Shown: positions 7,407-16,156 of the stretch, piece by piece | Position numbering within the stretch: the first letter of the stretch is position 1 | How the letters are laid out: every line of letters starts with the position of its first letter | DNA from: Rhodobacteraceae bacterium UBA3069 | GTDB taxonomy: Bacteria > Pseudomonadota > Alphaproteobacteria > Rhodobacterales > Rhodobacteraceae | Assembly: GCA_002366795.1 (NCBI GenBank) | Contig: DFBX01000131.1 | Span: 1-38,593 of the forward strand | Direction: 5' to 3' | Length of the DNA stretch: 38,593 bases | Notes under the pieces: model-generated | Told to the model about the DNA's origin: nothing | The model's input: only the letters and a program-made list of their open reading frames with translations | The model's database searches: none | Position numbers and translations under genes: made by a program

Positions 7407-8699
7407 CTAAACCTCGACCTTCATCGCGGTTTGTTCCCCCACGCCGAAGACACGTTTGTAGCGGGCGATTTCATCGGCTGGCCCCATCGCCTTGTTGGGG
7501 TTGTCCGACAGTTTGACCGTGGGGTGGCCATCGGCGGAAACCGCCTTGCAGACCATGGAGAACGGCGCAAGCGCGTCATCCGGTGTCAGCCCGCGAAAAT
7601 CATTGGTCAGCAGCGTGCCCCACCCGAACGAAGGCCGCACCCGGCCCGCGAACTTGGTCTGAAGCTCGCGGATCTTGTCCACATCCAGCCCGTCAGAGAA
7701 GATCACCATCTTCTTGGTCGGATCCTCGCCGCGCGATTTCCACCAATCAATCGCCACCTCGGCCCCGGCGGCCGGATCACCCGAATCGATGCGGATGCCG
7801 GTCCAGCCGGCCAGCCAATCGGGCGCGTCATCAAGGAACCCGCGCGTGCCGTAGGTGTCGGGCAGGATGATCCGCAGGTTGCCTTCGTGTTCTTCCTGCC
7901 AATCGGCCAGCACCTGATAGGGGGCCTGTTTAAGGGCGGCGTCATCTTCGGCCAATGCGGCATAGACCATGGGCAGTTCGTGGGCGTTCGTCCCGATCGC
8001 TTCAAGATCGCGGTTCTTGGCGATCAGGCAGTTCGAAGTGCCGACGAATTTCTCGCCTAGGCCTTCGGTCATGGCCTGCACGCACCAGTCCTGCCACAGG
8101 AAGGAATGCCGCCGCCGCGTGCCGAAATCGGCGATACGCAACCCGGGCAGGTCGCGCAATGCCTCGACCTTTTGCCAAAGTTTCGTCATGGCGCGGGCAT
8201 ACAGCACCTGAAGTTCAAACTTGCCCATGGTGTGCAGCACGGCGCGCCCGCGCAGTTCCATCAGGATCGACAGGGCAGGGATTTCCCACATCATCACCTC
8301 GGGCCATGACCCTTCGAATGTCAGCTCATACTGGCCATCGTGTTTTTCCAGGTGATAGGCGGGCAGGCGCAGATTTTCGAACCATTCCATGAAATCGGGG
8401 CGGAACATCTGGCGCTTGCCGTAAAACGTATTGCCGCGCAGCCATGTGGATTCGCCACGGGTCAGCGAAAGCGAGCGCACATAATCCAGCTGCTCGCGCA
8501 GCTCGCCCTCGTCGACCAGGTCTGCCAGCCGGATGGATTTGGTCCGGTTGATCAGGGAAAACGTCACCTGCGTGTCGGGCTTGTTGCGGAACACCGACTG
8601 GCACATCAGCAGCTTGTAGAAATCCGTGTCGATGAGAGAGCGGACGATCGGGTCGATCTTCCACTTGTGGTTATGGACGCGGGTGGCGATGTCTACCAT
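7407..8699 (-). CDS. pncB: Nicotinate phosphoribosyltransferase
   Basis: A 430-residue enzyme of NAD salvage that joins nicotinate and PRPP to make nicotinate mononucleotide in the cytoplasm. The N-terminal SLIDTDFYKLLMCQSVF segment, the DFGTRRRHSF motif, GTSNCLIAKN and the following GTNAHELPM (the HE region expected to carry the phospho-histidine) and the PRPP-side IRIDSGDP are all present. The ATG at 8699 is preferred over an upstream TTG at 8726 because GGAG lies 6 nt before it and the protein then starts at the family position. It follows pncA by 72 bp on the same strand, so nicotinamide to NaMN is encoded together. Confidence 0.92.
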   Translation of the reverse strand: MVDIATRVHNHKWKIDPIVRSLIDTDFYKLLMCQSVFRNKPDTQVTFSLINRTKSIRLADLVDEGELREQLDYVRSLSLTRGESTWLRGNTFYGKRQMFRPDFMEWFENLRLPAYHLEKHDGQYELTFEGSWPEVMMWEIPALSILMELRGRAVLHTMGKFELQVLYARAMTKLWQKVEALRDLPGLRIADFGTRRRHSFLWQDWCVQAMTEGLGEKFVGTSNCLIAKNRDLEAIGTNAHELPMVYAALAEDDAALKQAPYQVLADWQEEHEGNLRIILPDTYGTRGFLDDAPDWLAGWTGIRIDSGDPAAGAEVAIDWWKSRGEDPTKKMVIFSDGLDVDKIRELQTKFAGRVRPSFGWGTLLTNDFRGLTPDDALAPFSMVCKAVSADGHPTVKLSDNPNKAMGPADEIARYKRVFGVGEQTAMKVEV

Positions 8700-8771
8700 T
8701 GGGGTCTCCGGGGCATGAGTTGCCAAGGCTTAAAGCAAATGCGCGGCAGGAAAGGCAAGGGAATAGGGCGG

Positions 8772-9368
8772 TTAGGCCAGTTTGACCCCCGCTGTGCGCA
8801 AGGCATCCAGTGCCGCATCCAGCGATCCGTCCACGTCGATGGCACGGCACAGATCGGTCTGCACGGTGACGTTATAGCCAAGCCGCGCCGCATCCTGCGC
8901 CGAGAAGTTCACGCAGAAATCAAGCGCCAACCCGACCATCAGCAGGTCTGTAATGTCGCGTTCGGTCAGGTATCCGTGCAGGCCCGTGGGCGTGGTCTGG
9001 TCATTTTCGAAAAACGCGGAATAGCTGTCGATGTCCCGCCGGAACCCCTTGCGGATGATCAGGTCGGCGGGATCGACATGCAGATCGGCGTGAAAGGCCG
9101 CGCCCTGACTGCCCCATACGCAATGATCGGGCCACAAAACCTGCGTGCCATAGGGCATGTGCGTGGTCGCGAAAGGTGCCTTGCCTTCATGCTGCGACGC
9201 AAAGGATGAATGATCGCCCGGATGCCAGTCTTGCGTCAGCACCACGGCACCCGCCCCCACCATAAGCGCATTGATGCCTTGCACAATCTCCTCCCCGTCC
9301 GGCACGGCCAATGCGCCGCCGGCGCAGAAATCGTTTTGCACATCGATCACGATCAGGGCTTTGGTCAT
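8772..9368 (-). CDS. pncA: Nicotinamidase
   Basis: A 198-residue isochorismatase-fold hydrolase converting nicotinamide to nicotinate. The catalytic triad is readable: Asp9 in VIDVQNDF, Lys107 in IIRKGF, and Cys152 in LALDFCV. The metal site QDWHPGDHSSF gives Asp47, His49 and His53. Start 9368 is set by the family N terminus (MTKALIVIDV) and a GGAG in front. The frame continues 25 residues upstream without family similarity. It is divergent from trhO (97-bp shared promoter region) and upstream of pncB. Confidence 0.93.
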   Translation of the reverse strand: MTKALIVIDVQNDFCAGGALAVPDGEEIVQGINALMVGAGAVVLTQDWHPGDHSSFASQHEGKAPFATTHMPYGTQVLWPDHCVWGSQGAAFHADLHVDPADLIIRKGFRRDIDSYSAFFENDQTTPTGLHGYLTERDITDLLMVGLALDFCVNFSAQDAARLGYNVTVQTDLCRAIDVDGSLDAALDALRTAGVKLA

Positions 9369-9465
9369 GGGACACTCCGCTTTAATCATCCACAGGGTAA
9401 GGGCCGGGGCCGCCGCGTCAACCTGTGCCTTGATCAAGTGCACATGCAGGCGTAAATCGCGCCTT

Positions 9466-10380
9466 ATGTATACTGTTTGCGCCCTATATCACTTCACCCG
9501 CTTCCCCGACCCCGCCGCGATAAAACCGGCGCTTTTGCAGCTGTGCCTGGACAACGGCATTTGCGGTACGCTGCTGCTGGCACGCGAAGGGATCAACGGC
9601 ACCGTCGCGGGCACCCGCGAAGGGATCGACACGGTGCTGGCCCATATCCGCGCCCTGCCCGGCTGCAATGATCTGGAAAGTAAGGAAAGCACCGCGGCCG
9701 AACGCCCCTTCCCCCGAATGAAGGTCAAGCTGAAGCGCGAGATCGTGACCATGGGCCAGCCCGATGTGGACCCGCTGGCAAAGGTCGGCCATTACGTCGA
9801 ACCGAAAGACTGGAACGAGCTGATCCTGGCGCCCGACGTGGCTGTGATCGATACCCGCAACGATTACGAGGTGGCGATCGGCACGTTCAAGGGCGCAGTC
9901 GACCCCGAAACCGACAGCTTCCGCGAGTTCCCCGCGTGGTGGGCCGCGAACAAGGACCGGTTCCACAACAAACGCATCGCCATGTTCTGCACCGGCGGCA
10001 TCCGCTGCGAAAAATCCACCAACTTCCTGATGAGCCAGGGGATCGAGGATGTATATCACCTGAAAGGCGGCATCCTGAAATACCTTGAAGAAGTTCCGGC
10101 ACAGGACAGCACATGGGAAGGCGAATGCTTCGTCTTTGACGGGCGCGTGTCCGTCGGTCACGGGCTGAAAGAAGGTCCGCACATCCTGTGCCACGCCTGC
10201 CGCCGCCCGATCCTGCCCGAAAATCAGAACCGCCCCGAATACGAACCCGGCGTCAGTTGCCACCACTGCGTGAATGAAACGTCGGACAAAGATAAGGGCC
10301 GTTTCCGCGAGCGGCAAAAACAGATCGAACTGGCGCGAGAGCGCGGCGAAGTCCACCTAGGCGACGGGCGAGGGGTCTGA
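9466..10380 (+). CDS. trhO: tRNA uridine(34) hydroxylase, rhodanese-domain protein
   Basis: A 304-residue protein of the YceA/TrhO family, which hydroxylates U34 of certain tRNAs on the way to 5-methoxy- or carboxymethoxy-uridine. The N-terminal ferredoxin-like part starts YTVCALYHFTRFPD and contains LLLAREGINGTVAG. The rhodanese domain has VIDTRNDYE and the active loop CTGGIRCEKS with Cys175. The C-terminal region has Cys pairs (CHACRRPI, CHHC) that look like a small zinc-binding knuckle. The ATG at 9466 lacks a good Shine-Dalgarno, but frames upstream make no sense. It is followed in the convergent gap by a repeat element. Confidence 0.9.
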   Translation: MYTVCALYHFTRFPDPAAIKPALLQLCLDNGICGTLLLAREGINGTVAGTREGIDTVLAHIRALPGCNDLESKESTAAERPFPRMKVKLKREIVTMGQPDVDPLAKVGHYVEPKDWNELILAPDVAVIDTRNDYEVAIGTFKGAVDPETDSFREFPAWWAANKDRFHNKRIAMFCTGGIRCEKSTNFLMSQGIEDVYHLKGGILKYLEEVPAQDSTWEGECFVFDGRVSVGHGLKEGPHILCHACRRPILPENQNRPEYEPGVSCHHCVNETSDKDKGRFRERQKQIELARERGEVHLGDGRGV

Positions 10381-10389
10381 TCACACAAG

Positions 10390-10453
10390 CCCTTTCATTG
10401 TTCTATAAATACCTTTGGCCGCGCAGCGGCACGCCGCAGGCGTATGCTACGCC
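10390..10453. repeat. Convergent-gap repeat, copy A, with GC hairpins
   Basis: Core CATTGTTCTATAAATACC (plus strand, 10396-10413), followed by GCCGC 10418-10422/GCGGC 10426-10430 (alternatively GCGGC/GCCGC 10433-10437) and GGCGTA 10439-10444/TACGCC 10448-10453. The last hairpin includes the MFS stop codon. It lies between the 3' ends of trhO and the MFS gene. Copies B and C sit in two other convergent gaps. Confidence 0.6.
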
Positions 10454-11661
10454 ATTGCGGCCCTTGCCCGCCCGGTCCGCATCAGAATGCCAATCAGGAT
10501 GGCCGCGTTCAGCACGTTCCACCCGATCCCGTTGATGAAAGCGGCAAAATAGCTGCCGGTCACGTCATAGATCCAGCCGGACATCCAACCGCCCAAGGCC
10601 ATGCCCATGATCGTCGCCATCATCACGAAACCAACACGCGCACCTGCCTCGGCGCTTGGCATATATTCACGCACAATCACCGCGTAGCCCGGCACGATGC
10701 CGCCCTGGGCCAGCCCGAAAATCGCAGACACCACGTATAGCGGCACAAGCGCGTCGAAGGGCAGGTACAGCACAAGCGCCAGCCCTTGCAGGGCCGATCC
10801 GATCAGCACGGTCAGCACCCCGCCCAGCTTATCGGCCAAAAGCCCCGACACCAGCCGCGACGCGACCCCGCCAAGCAGCATCAGCGACAGCATTTGCGAG
10901 CCCACGGCAGGACCATAGCCCAGGTCGACGCAATAGCTGACAATATGAACCTGCGGCATCGACATGGCGACGCAGCAGCCCACACCCGCCAACCCCAAAA
11001 TCCACATCAAGGCGCGGGGCGAAAACCCCGATGCACTGGCGCGCGATGCGGATATGGCATCGGAATGTGCCGTTGCCTCTAGCGGGACGCGGCGGCGCAG
11101 GAACAGCGACAGGGGGATCACCGCGGCCGGCACGATCACCGCCAAGGCGAAATAGACCGCGCGCCAGCCGCCATTCGCCAGCACACCAGCCAGCAGCATC
11201 GGCCAGATTGCGCCCGACAGGTAGTTGCCGGATGCGGCAATCGCCACGGCAATGCCGCGCCGTTTCAAGAACCACAGGGACACGTCCGCGATAAGCGGCC
11301 CGAAACTGGCCGCCGTCCCAAGCCCCACCGCGAATTGCAGCGCCGCGACCATCCAGATCGACGGGGACAGCGCCGCCAAAGCCGAGGCGACCGCGATCAG
11401 CAGGGCCGATCCGGTCAGTGCCACGGTGATGCCGAACCGGTCCACCACGCGCCCCGTGATCATGTTGCCAAGGGCAAAGCCGATCATGGTCAATACATAG
11501 GGAATGGAGGCATCGGCCCGCGCCACGTCGAATTCCGCCTGCATCGACGGCATGACCACGATGATCGACCACATGCCGACATTTCCGACCATGGCGATCA
11601 GAAGGGATAGGCCCAGTCGGGACCATGCATAGCGGCTGTCTAGAATGTCTGCTCCGGTCAT
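10447..11661 (-). CDS. MFS transporter, 12 TM
   Basis: A 404-residue major-facilitator protein with twelve recognisable membrane segments. The TM2-3 loop GRVVDRFGITVALTGSALL carries the G-x3-D-x2-G pattern, and the equivalent loop in the second half is GLLADKLGGVLTVLIG. FLKRRGIAVAIAASGNYLSGAIWP after TM4 resembles monocarboxylate/oxalate-type (OFA/MCT-like) carriers, so a small organic acid is a reasonable guess for the substrate, not more. No strong Shine-Dalgarno precedes the ATG. The gene converges with trhO and lies 58 bp downstream of the glycosyltransferase gene on the same strand. Confidence 0.85.
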   Translation of the reverse strand: MTGADILDSRYAWSRLGLSLLIAMVGNVGMWSIIVVMPSMQAEFDVARADASIPYVLTMIGFALGNMITGRVVDRFGITVALTGSALLIAVASALAALSPSIWMVAALQFAVGLGTAASFGPLIADVSLWFLKRRGIAVAIAASGNYLSGAIWPMLLAGVLANGGWRAVYFALAVIVPAAVIPLSLFLRRRVPLEATAHSDAISASRASASGFSPRALMWILGLAGVGCCVAMSMPQVHIVSYCVDLGYGPAVGSQMLSLMLLGGVASRLVSGLLADKLGGVLTVLIGSALQGLALVLYLPFDALVPLYVVSAIFGLAQGGIVPGYAVIVREYMPSAEAGARVGFVMMATIMGMALGGWMSGWIYDVTGSYFAAFINGIGWNVLNAAILIGILMRTGRARAAMA

Positions 11662-11719
11662 GGGGCGACGCTAGGGGGCGCAGCCGTGTGCTGTCCATCC
11701 CGAAAACGACATGGCCCCG

Positions 11720-12979
11720 TCAGTCGGAAAGCGTTCCCGCCTCCATCGCGGCCAGCTTTTCGATCCAGTCCAGTTGGCGCGGCAGGCAGATGGTTTGCAG
11801 ATCATAGTTTTCGACCACATGCTTGCGGGCGGCGGCCCCCATGCGGGCGCGGGCCTCCGGATCGTCCAGCAGGGCCGACACCTCGTCTACCAGCTTATCC
11901 CCGTCGAAGAAATCGACCAGCCGTCCGGTTTCATCATGGCGGATCGCCTCGTGCAGGGGGGCGGTGTCCGACGCGACGATGGCGCATTCCGATGCCATTG
12001 CCTCGAACAGGGACCATGACAGGACAAAGGGATAGGTCAGGTAGACGTGGCAAGATGATACCTGAAGCAGTTTCAGGAACTGGTCATAGGGGATTTTCCC
12101 CAGAAAATGCACCCGGTTCCAGTCGGGTGTCGGGATCTTGCCGCGCACCTCGTCTATGAAAATCTGCTTCCATGTCTGGCCCTTGAGCGGACGCGCGCCA
12201 TAGCTGACATCGTCGCCGCCGACGATAAGCACCCGCGCATTGGGCCGTTCTTTCAGCAGGCGCGGAAGGGCACGCATAAAGATGTGATAACCGCGGTACG
12301 GTTCCAGATTGCGGTTCACGAAGGTGATCACCTCGTCCTGCCGCGTAAAGGTCGGGCCATCCTTTAGCGTCAGGGTAACGTCGGGGTCCGGCACGGCCGC
12401 CTTTGTGTCGATCCCGTCATGGATCACACTGATCTTTTCGCGGAATGCAGGCGGGAATGTGCCTGCCTGAAATTCGGTCGGGGAAATGCCCATGTCGCCA
12501 ATCGGGAAATGGATCAGGTTGTTGAGGTTCTTCATCCGGATGCGCAGGTGCTGATCCTCGTCCACCTTGGGCTGAAATTCGGGATCAAAGCCAAGGTGAT
12601 CGTCATCCGAGCGGTGATACATCTCGTAATAGAGGCCAATCCGCGCGTCGGGCCAGACATCGCGCAGGAACATGGATTCGCCCCAACCGGGATGGGCGAC
12701 GATGATGTCCGGCGTGAACCCCTTGTCACGCAGGGCGCGGGCGGCGCGGTAACATGCCTCCCCCCTTATCACCTTGGTATCGGTATCCAAAAGCCACGGA
12801 TGCACGCCGCGCTGCTGCGGCGCTTTCAGCGCATAGGGGATGACGCGCACGCCGTTCCATATGGTCGGTTCTTTCACGCGCAGGGTAAGGGCCACGCAGT
12901 CATGCCCCGCCTGCACAAGCGCGGGGGCCAGATGTTTGAACTGTCCGGGAAAATTTTGGTGGATGAAAAGGATTTTCAT
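11720..12979 (-). CDS. Glycosyltransferase family 4 protein
   Basis: A 419-residue GT-B glycosyltransferase. The N-terminal domain starts MKILFIHQNFPGQFKHLAPAL. The C-terminal nucleotide-sugar domain has FVNRNLEPYRGYHIFMRALP, VLIVGGDDVSYG, VHFLGKIPYDQFLKLLQVSSCHVYLTYPF and the E-x7-E-like segment SWSLFEAMASECAIVASDTAP. It should act on the cytoplasmic face, moving a sugar onto a surface glycan or similar acceptor. There is no glycan cluster around it, so its product is unknown. It is divergent from leuS across 152 bp. Confidence 0.85.
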   Translation of the reverse strand: MKILFIHQNFPGQFKHLAPALVQAGHDCVALTLRVKEPTIWNGVRVIPYALKAPQQRGVHPWLLDTDTKVIRGEACYRAARALRDKGFTPDIIVAHPGWGESMFLRDVWPDARIGLYYEMYHRSDDDHLGFDPEFQPKVDEDQHLRIRMKNLNNLIHFPIGDMGISPTEFQAGTFPPAFREKISVIHDGIDTKAAVPDPDVTLTLKDGPTFTRQDEVITFVNRNLEPYRGYHIFMRALPRLLKERPNARVLIVGGDDVSYGARPLKGQTWKQIFIDEVRGKIPTPDWNRVHFLGKIPYDQFLKLLQVSSCHVYLTYPFVLSWSLFEAMASECAIVASDTAPLHEAIRHDETGRLVDFFDGDKLVDEVSALLDDPEARARMGAAARKHVVENYDLQTICLPRQLDWIEKLAAMEAGTLSD

Positions 12980-13131
12980 AATCTGCCTGCTGCCTGCACC
13001 GTGTTTTGCCCTTTATACCCCCTCTTTTCCGCCTGCCCAGCAGGGTTTTTCCCCCAATCCACTGGACCAATCGCAGGGCATTGCCTATCACCCGAAGCCA
13101 AAGCCCTTATCAAGACCGAAGAGAGCCACCC

Positions 13132-15681
13132 ATGTCGCGCTATACCCCCGCTGAAATCGAAGCCCGCTGGCAAGCCGCCTGGGAAAAGGCCGGAACCTTC
13201 ACCGCCACCCGCACTGCGGACAAGCCGAAGTATTACGTGCTGGAAATGTTCCCCTATCCGTCGGGGCGTATCCATATCGGCCATGTGCGCAACTACACCA
13301 TGGGCGACGTGATCGCGCGCTATAAGCTGGCGACGGGGCATAACGTGCTGCACCCGATGGGGTTTGACGCCTTCGGGATGCCCGCCGAAAACGCGGCCAT
13401 GGCGATTGGTGGCCACCCCAAGGAATGGACCTATTCCAACATCGACACGATGGTGGAACAGATGAAGCCGCTGGGGTTCGGCTTGGACTGGTCGCGCATG
13501 TTCGCCACTTGCGACCCGGAATATTACGGCCAGCAGCAGGCCCTGTTCATCGACATGCTGGAAAAGGGTCTGGTGTATCGCAAGAACGCGGTGGTCAACT
13601 GGGACCCGGTCGATATGACCGTGCTGGCGAACGAGCAGGTGATCGACGGCAAGGGCTGGCGGTCGGGCGCCGAGGTGGAGCGGCGCGAGCTGACGCAGTG
13701 GTTCTTCAAGATCTCTGACTTCTCCGAAGAATTGCTGGAGGCACTGGACGGGCTGGAAAACTGGCCGGCGAAAGTGCGCCTGATGCAGGAAAACTGGATC
13801 GGCAAATCGCGCGGTCTGCAATTCTCGTTCGGGCTGATCGACGGCCCGCACGGCACCGACCGGATCGAGGTGTATACCACCCGCCCCGACACGTTGATGG
13901 GCGCGTCTTTCGTCGGCATCTCGCCCGATCACCCCTTGGCCAAGCAGCTTGAGCGCGACAGCGAAGAGGTCGCCGCCTTCTGCGCCGAGGCCCGCAAGGG
14001 CGGCACCACCGCCGAGGCGATCGAAAAGGCCGAAAAACTGGGCTTTGACACGGGTCTGCGCGTGCGCCATCCCTTTGATACCGCGCTGGAACTGCCGGTC
14101 TATATCGCCAACTTCATCTTGATGGATTACGGCACCGGCGCGATTTTCGGCTGCCCTGCGCATGACGAGCGGGACTTTGATTTTGCCACCAAATATGGCC
14201 TGCCGATCATTCCGGTGTTCGAACCCATTGGCGCGGATTACCCCGAAAACGCGGCATTCGTGCCCGCGAAAACCGAGGTCGTCCACTATGTGCGCGGCTT
14301 TGCCGGAGAGGCAGAACAGACCGGCGATCAAGGCGTCGATACCGCCGTGGATTTCTGCGAGGCGAACGGCGTGGGTCAGGGCGTGACCAAGTATCGCCTG
14401 CGCGACTGGGGCCTGTCGCGGCAACGCTATTGGGGCTGCCCCATCCCCGTGGTGCATTGCGACGACTGCGGCGTGGTGCCCGAAGCCAAGGAAAACCTGC
14501 CCGTTGAATTGCCCGACGATGTGACATTCGACATCCCCGGCAACCCGCTGGACCGTCACCCGACGTGGCGCGATTGCACCTGCCCGACCTGCGGCGCGGC
14601 GGCGTGGCGCGAAACCGACACGATGGACACTTTCGTGGACTCGTCGTGGTATTACGCCCGCTTCACTGCCCCGCACGCCAAGACCCCGACCGATCTGGCC
14701 GAGGCGGAATACTGGATGAACGTGGACCAGTATATCGGCGGCATCGAACACGCGATCTTGCACCTGCTTTACAGCCGCTTCTTTGCCCGCGCGATGCACC
14801 TGACCGGCCACCTGCCGGAAAAATGCAAAGAGCCGTTCAACGCCCTGTTCACCCAAGGCATGGTGACCCATGCGATCTACAAGACGGAACAGGACGGTCG
14901 CCCCGTCTATCACTACCCCGAGGATGTCGAACTGCGCGACGGCAAGGGTTTCCTGAAGGACGGGACCGAGGTGGAAATCATCCCCTCGGCCAAGATGTCC
15001 AAGTCCAAGAACAACGTGGTTGACCCGGTGCAAATCATCGACACCTTTGGCGCGGATACCGCCCGCTGGTTCGTACTGTCGGATTCCCCCCCCGAGCGTG
15101 ACGTGGAATGGACGGCGGCGGGGGCCGAGGCCGCGCATAAGCACCTGTCCCGCGTCTATCGCATTGCCGCGGACATTGCCGAAGGGGCCGAGGGCGATGC
15201 CAAGCAGGACGACGACCTGCTGCGCGCCATGCACAAGGCGATTCACGATGTGACGGGGGGCGTGGAAAGTTTCGGCTTCAACGCTTCGATCGCGAAGCTT
15301 TACGCGTTTACCAACACGCTGTCGAAATCCAAGGCGTCGAACGCGGCCAAGCGGCAGGCGGCATTGGTTCTGGCGCAGTTGATGTCGCCCATGACCCCGC
15401 ACCTGTCCGAGGAAATCTGGGCCATGTTGGGCGGCACCGGTTTGATCGCCAATGCAGAATGGCCGCAGCCCGACGAGGCCATGCTGAAGGATGACACGGT
15501 GACGATGCCCATTCAGGTCAACGGCAAACGCCGCGCGGAAATCAGCGTGCCGGTGGATATGGACAAGGCAGAGGTTGAAAAACTGGCGCTGGCACAAGAA
15601 GGTGTGATCAGGGCGCTGGACGGGGCACAGCCCAAGAAAATCATCGTCGTCCCCGGGCGGATCGTTAATGTTGTCGTTTAA
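13132..15681 (+). CDS. leuS: Leucyl-tRNA synthetase
   Basis: An 849-residue class I synthetase charging tRNA-Leu. The HIGH signature is in PYPSGRIHIGHVRNYT (HIGH at 48-51) and the KMSKS signature at 621-625. The CP1 editing domain (about 220-420) has the conserved T-rich VYTTRPDTLMG segment. CDDCGVVPE and CPTCGAAAW give a zinc-ribbon-like insertion before the second half of the catalytic domain. The length is normal. The ATG at 13132 is the family start (MSRYTPAEIEARWQ). Its last 14 nt overlap lptE, forming the leuS-lptE-holA operon found widely in proteobacteria. Confidence 0.97.
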   Translation: MSRYTPAEIEARWQAAWEKAGTFTATRTADKPKYYVLEMFPYPSGRIHIGHVRNYTMGDVIARYKLATGHNVLHPMGFDAFGMPAENAAMAIGGHPKEWTYSNIDTMVEQMKPLGFGLDWSRMFATCDPEYYGQQQALFIDMLEKGLVYRKNAVVNWDPVDMTVLANEQVIDGKGWRSGAEVERRELTQWFFKISDFSEELLEALDGLENWPAKVRLMQENWIGKSRGLQFSFGLIDGPHGTDRIEVYTTRPDTLMGASFVGISPDHPLAKQLERDSEEVAAFCAEARKGGTTAEAIEKAEKLGFDTGLRVRHPFDTALELPVYIANFILMDYGTGAIFGCPAHDERDFDFATKYGLPIIPVFEPIGADYPENAAFVPAKTEVVHYVRGFAGEAEQTGDQGVDTAVDFCEANGVGQGVTKYRLRDWGLSRQRYWGCPIPVVHCDDCGVVPEAKENLPVELPDDVTFDIPGNPLDRHPTWRDCTCPTCGAAAWRETDTMDTFVDSSWYYARFTAPHAKTPTDLAEAEYWMNVDQYIGGIEHAILHLLYSRFFARAMHLTGHLPEKCKEPFNALFTQGMVTHAIYKTEQDGRPVYHYPEDVELRDGKGFLKDGTEVEIIPSAKMSKSKNNVVDPVQIIDTFGADTARWFVLSDSPPERDVEWTAAGAEAAHKHLSRVYRIAADIAEGAEGDAKQDDDLLRAMHKAIHDVTGGVESFGFNASIAKLYAFTNTLSKSKASNAAKRQAALVLAQLMSPMTPHLSEEIWAMLGGTGLIANAEWPQPDEAMLKDDTVTMPIQVNGKRRAEISVPVDMDKAEVEKLALAQEGVIRALDGAQPKKIIVVPGRIVNVVV

Positions 15682-16156
15682 CCGGCGTTTCTTTTTGGTG
15701 GGGGCCGTTGCCTTGGCGGGCTGCGGTTTCACCCCTGCCTATGGCCCGAACGGGTCTGCGCGCGCATTGCAAGGCGCGGTGCTGGTGCAATCGCCCGACA
15801 GCGAAGACAGCTACCTGATGACCCGCCAGTTGGAAGACCGCCTGGGCCGCGCCGCCGCGCCGCGTTTTGGCCTGACCTACAGCCTTGATTTCGTCGAAGA
15901 ACGTATGGCGATTTCCTCGACCAACATCACAACGCGGTTCAACGTGGCGGGCAAGGCGACCTATGCGCTGACCGATCTTGCAACCGAGGAAGTGCTGACC
16001 ACCGGCACGGTCAATTCCTTCACCGGCTATTCCACCACGGGGTCCACCGTGGCCACGCTGGCCGCCGAACGCGACGCGCGCGAACGGCTGGCGGTGATCC
16101 TGGCCGACCAGTTGACCGCGCGCCTGGTGGCCTTCAGCTCGTCATTGCCGCAATGA
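15668..16156 (+). CDS. lptE: LPS-assembly lipoprotein LptE
   Basis: A 162-residue lipoprotein: NRRFFLVGAVALAGC ends in a lipobox with Cys19. The body GFTPAYGP followed by an extended beta-rich region with VEERMAISSTNITTRFNVAGKATYAL matches alphaproteobacterial LptE. LptE plugs the LptD barrel in the outer membrane and helps deliver LPS to the surface. The paired arginines before the hydrophobic core look Tat-like, but lipoprotein Sec export is more usual. It overlaps leuS by 14 nt and holA by 4 nt (ATGA), so all three should be co-translated. Confidence 0.88.
   Translation: MLSFNRRFFLVGAVALAGCGFTPAYGPNGSARALQGAVLVQSPDSEDSYLMTRQLEDRLGRAAAPRFGLTYSLDFVEERMAISSTNITTRFNVAGKATYALTDLATEEVLTTGTVNSFTGYSTTGSTVATLAAERDARERLAVILADQLTARLVAFSSSLPQ

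Noticed and set aside
5853..8060. A 735-codon open frame antisense to the acyl-CoA synthetase and pncB
   Set aside because: It spans two well-supported genes on the other strand and their gap, and its translation looks like reverse-complement composition.
12963..13154. A 63-codon frame (MKRIFIICLLPAPCFAL...) with signal-peptide look before leuS
   Set aside because: It starts inside the glycosyltransferase gene, runs past the leuS start in another frame, and has no Shine-Dalgarno. The hydrophobic start is likely chance.
12976..15732. A 918-codon open frame antisense to leuS
   Set aside because: It is a shadow of high-GC codon use in leuS. It is His/Gly/Arg-rich with no domain, and leuS is fully supported by motifs.
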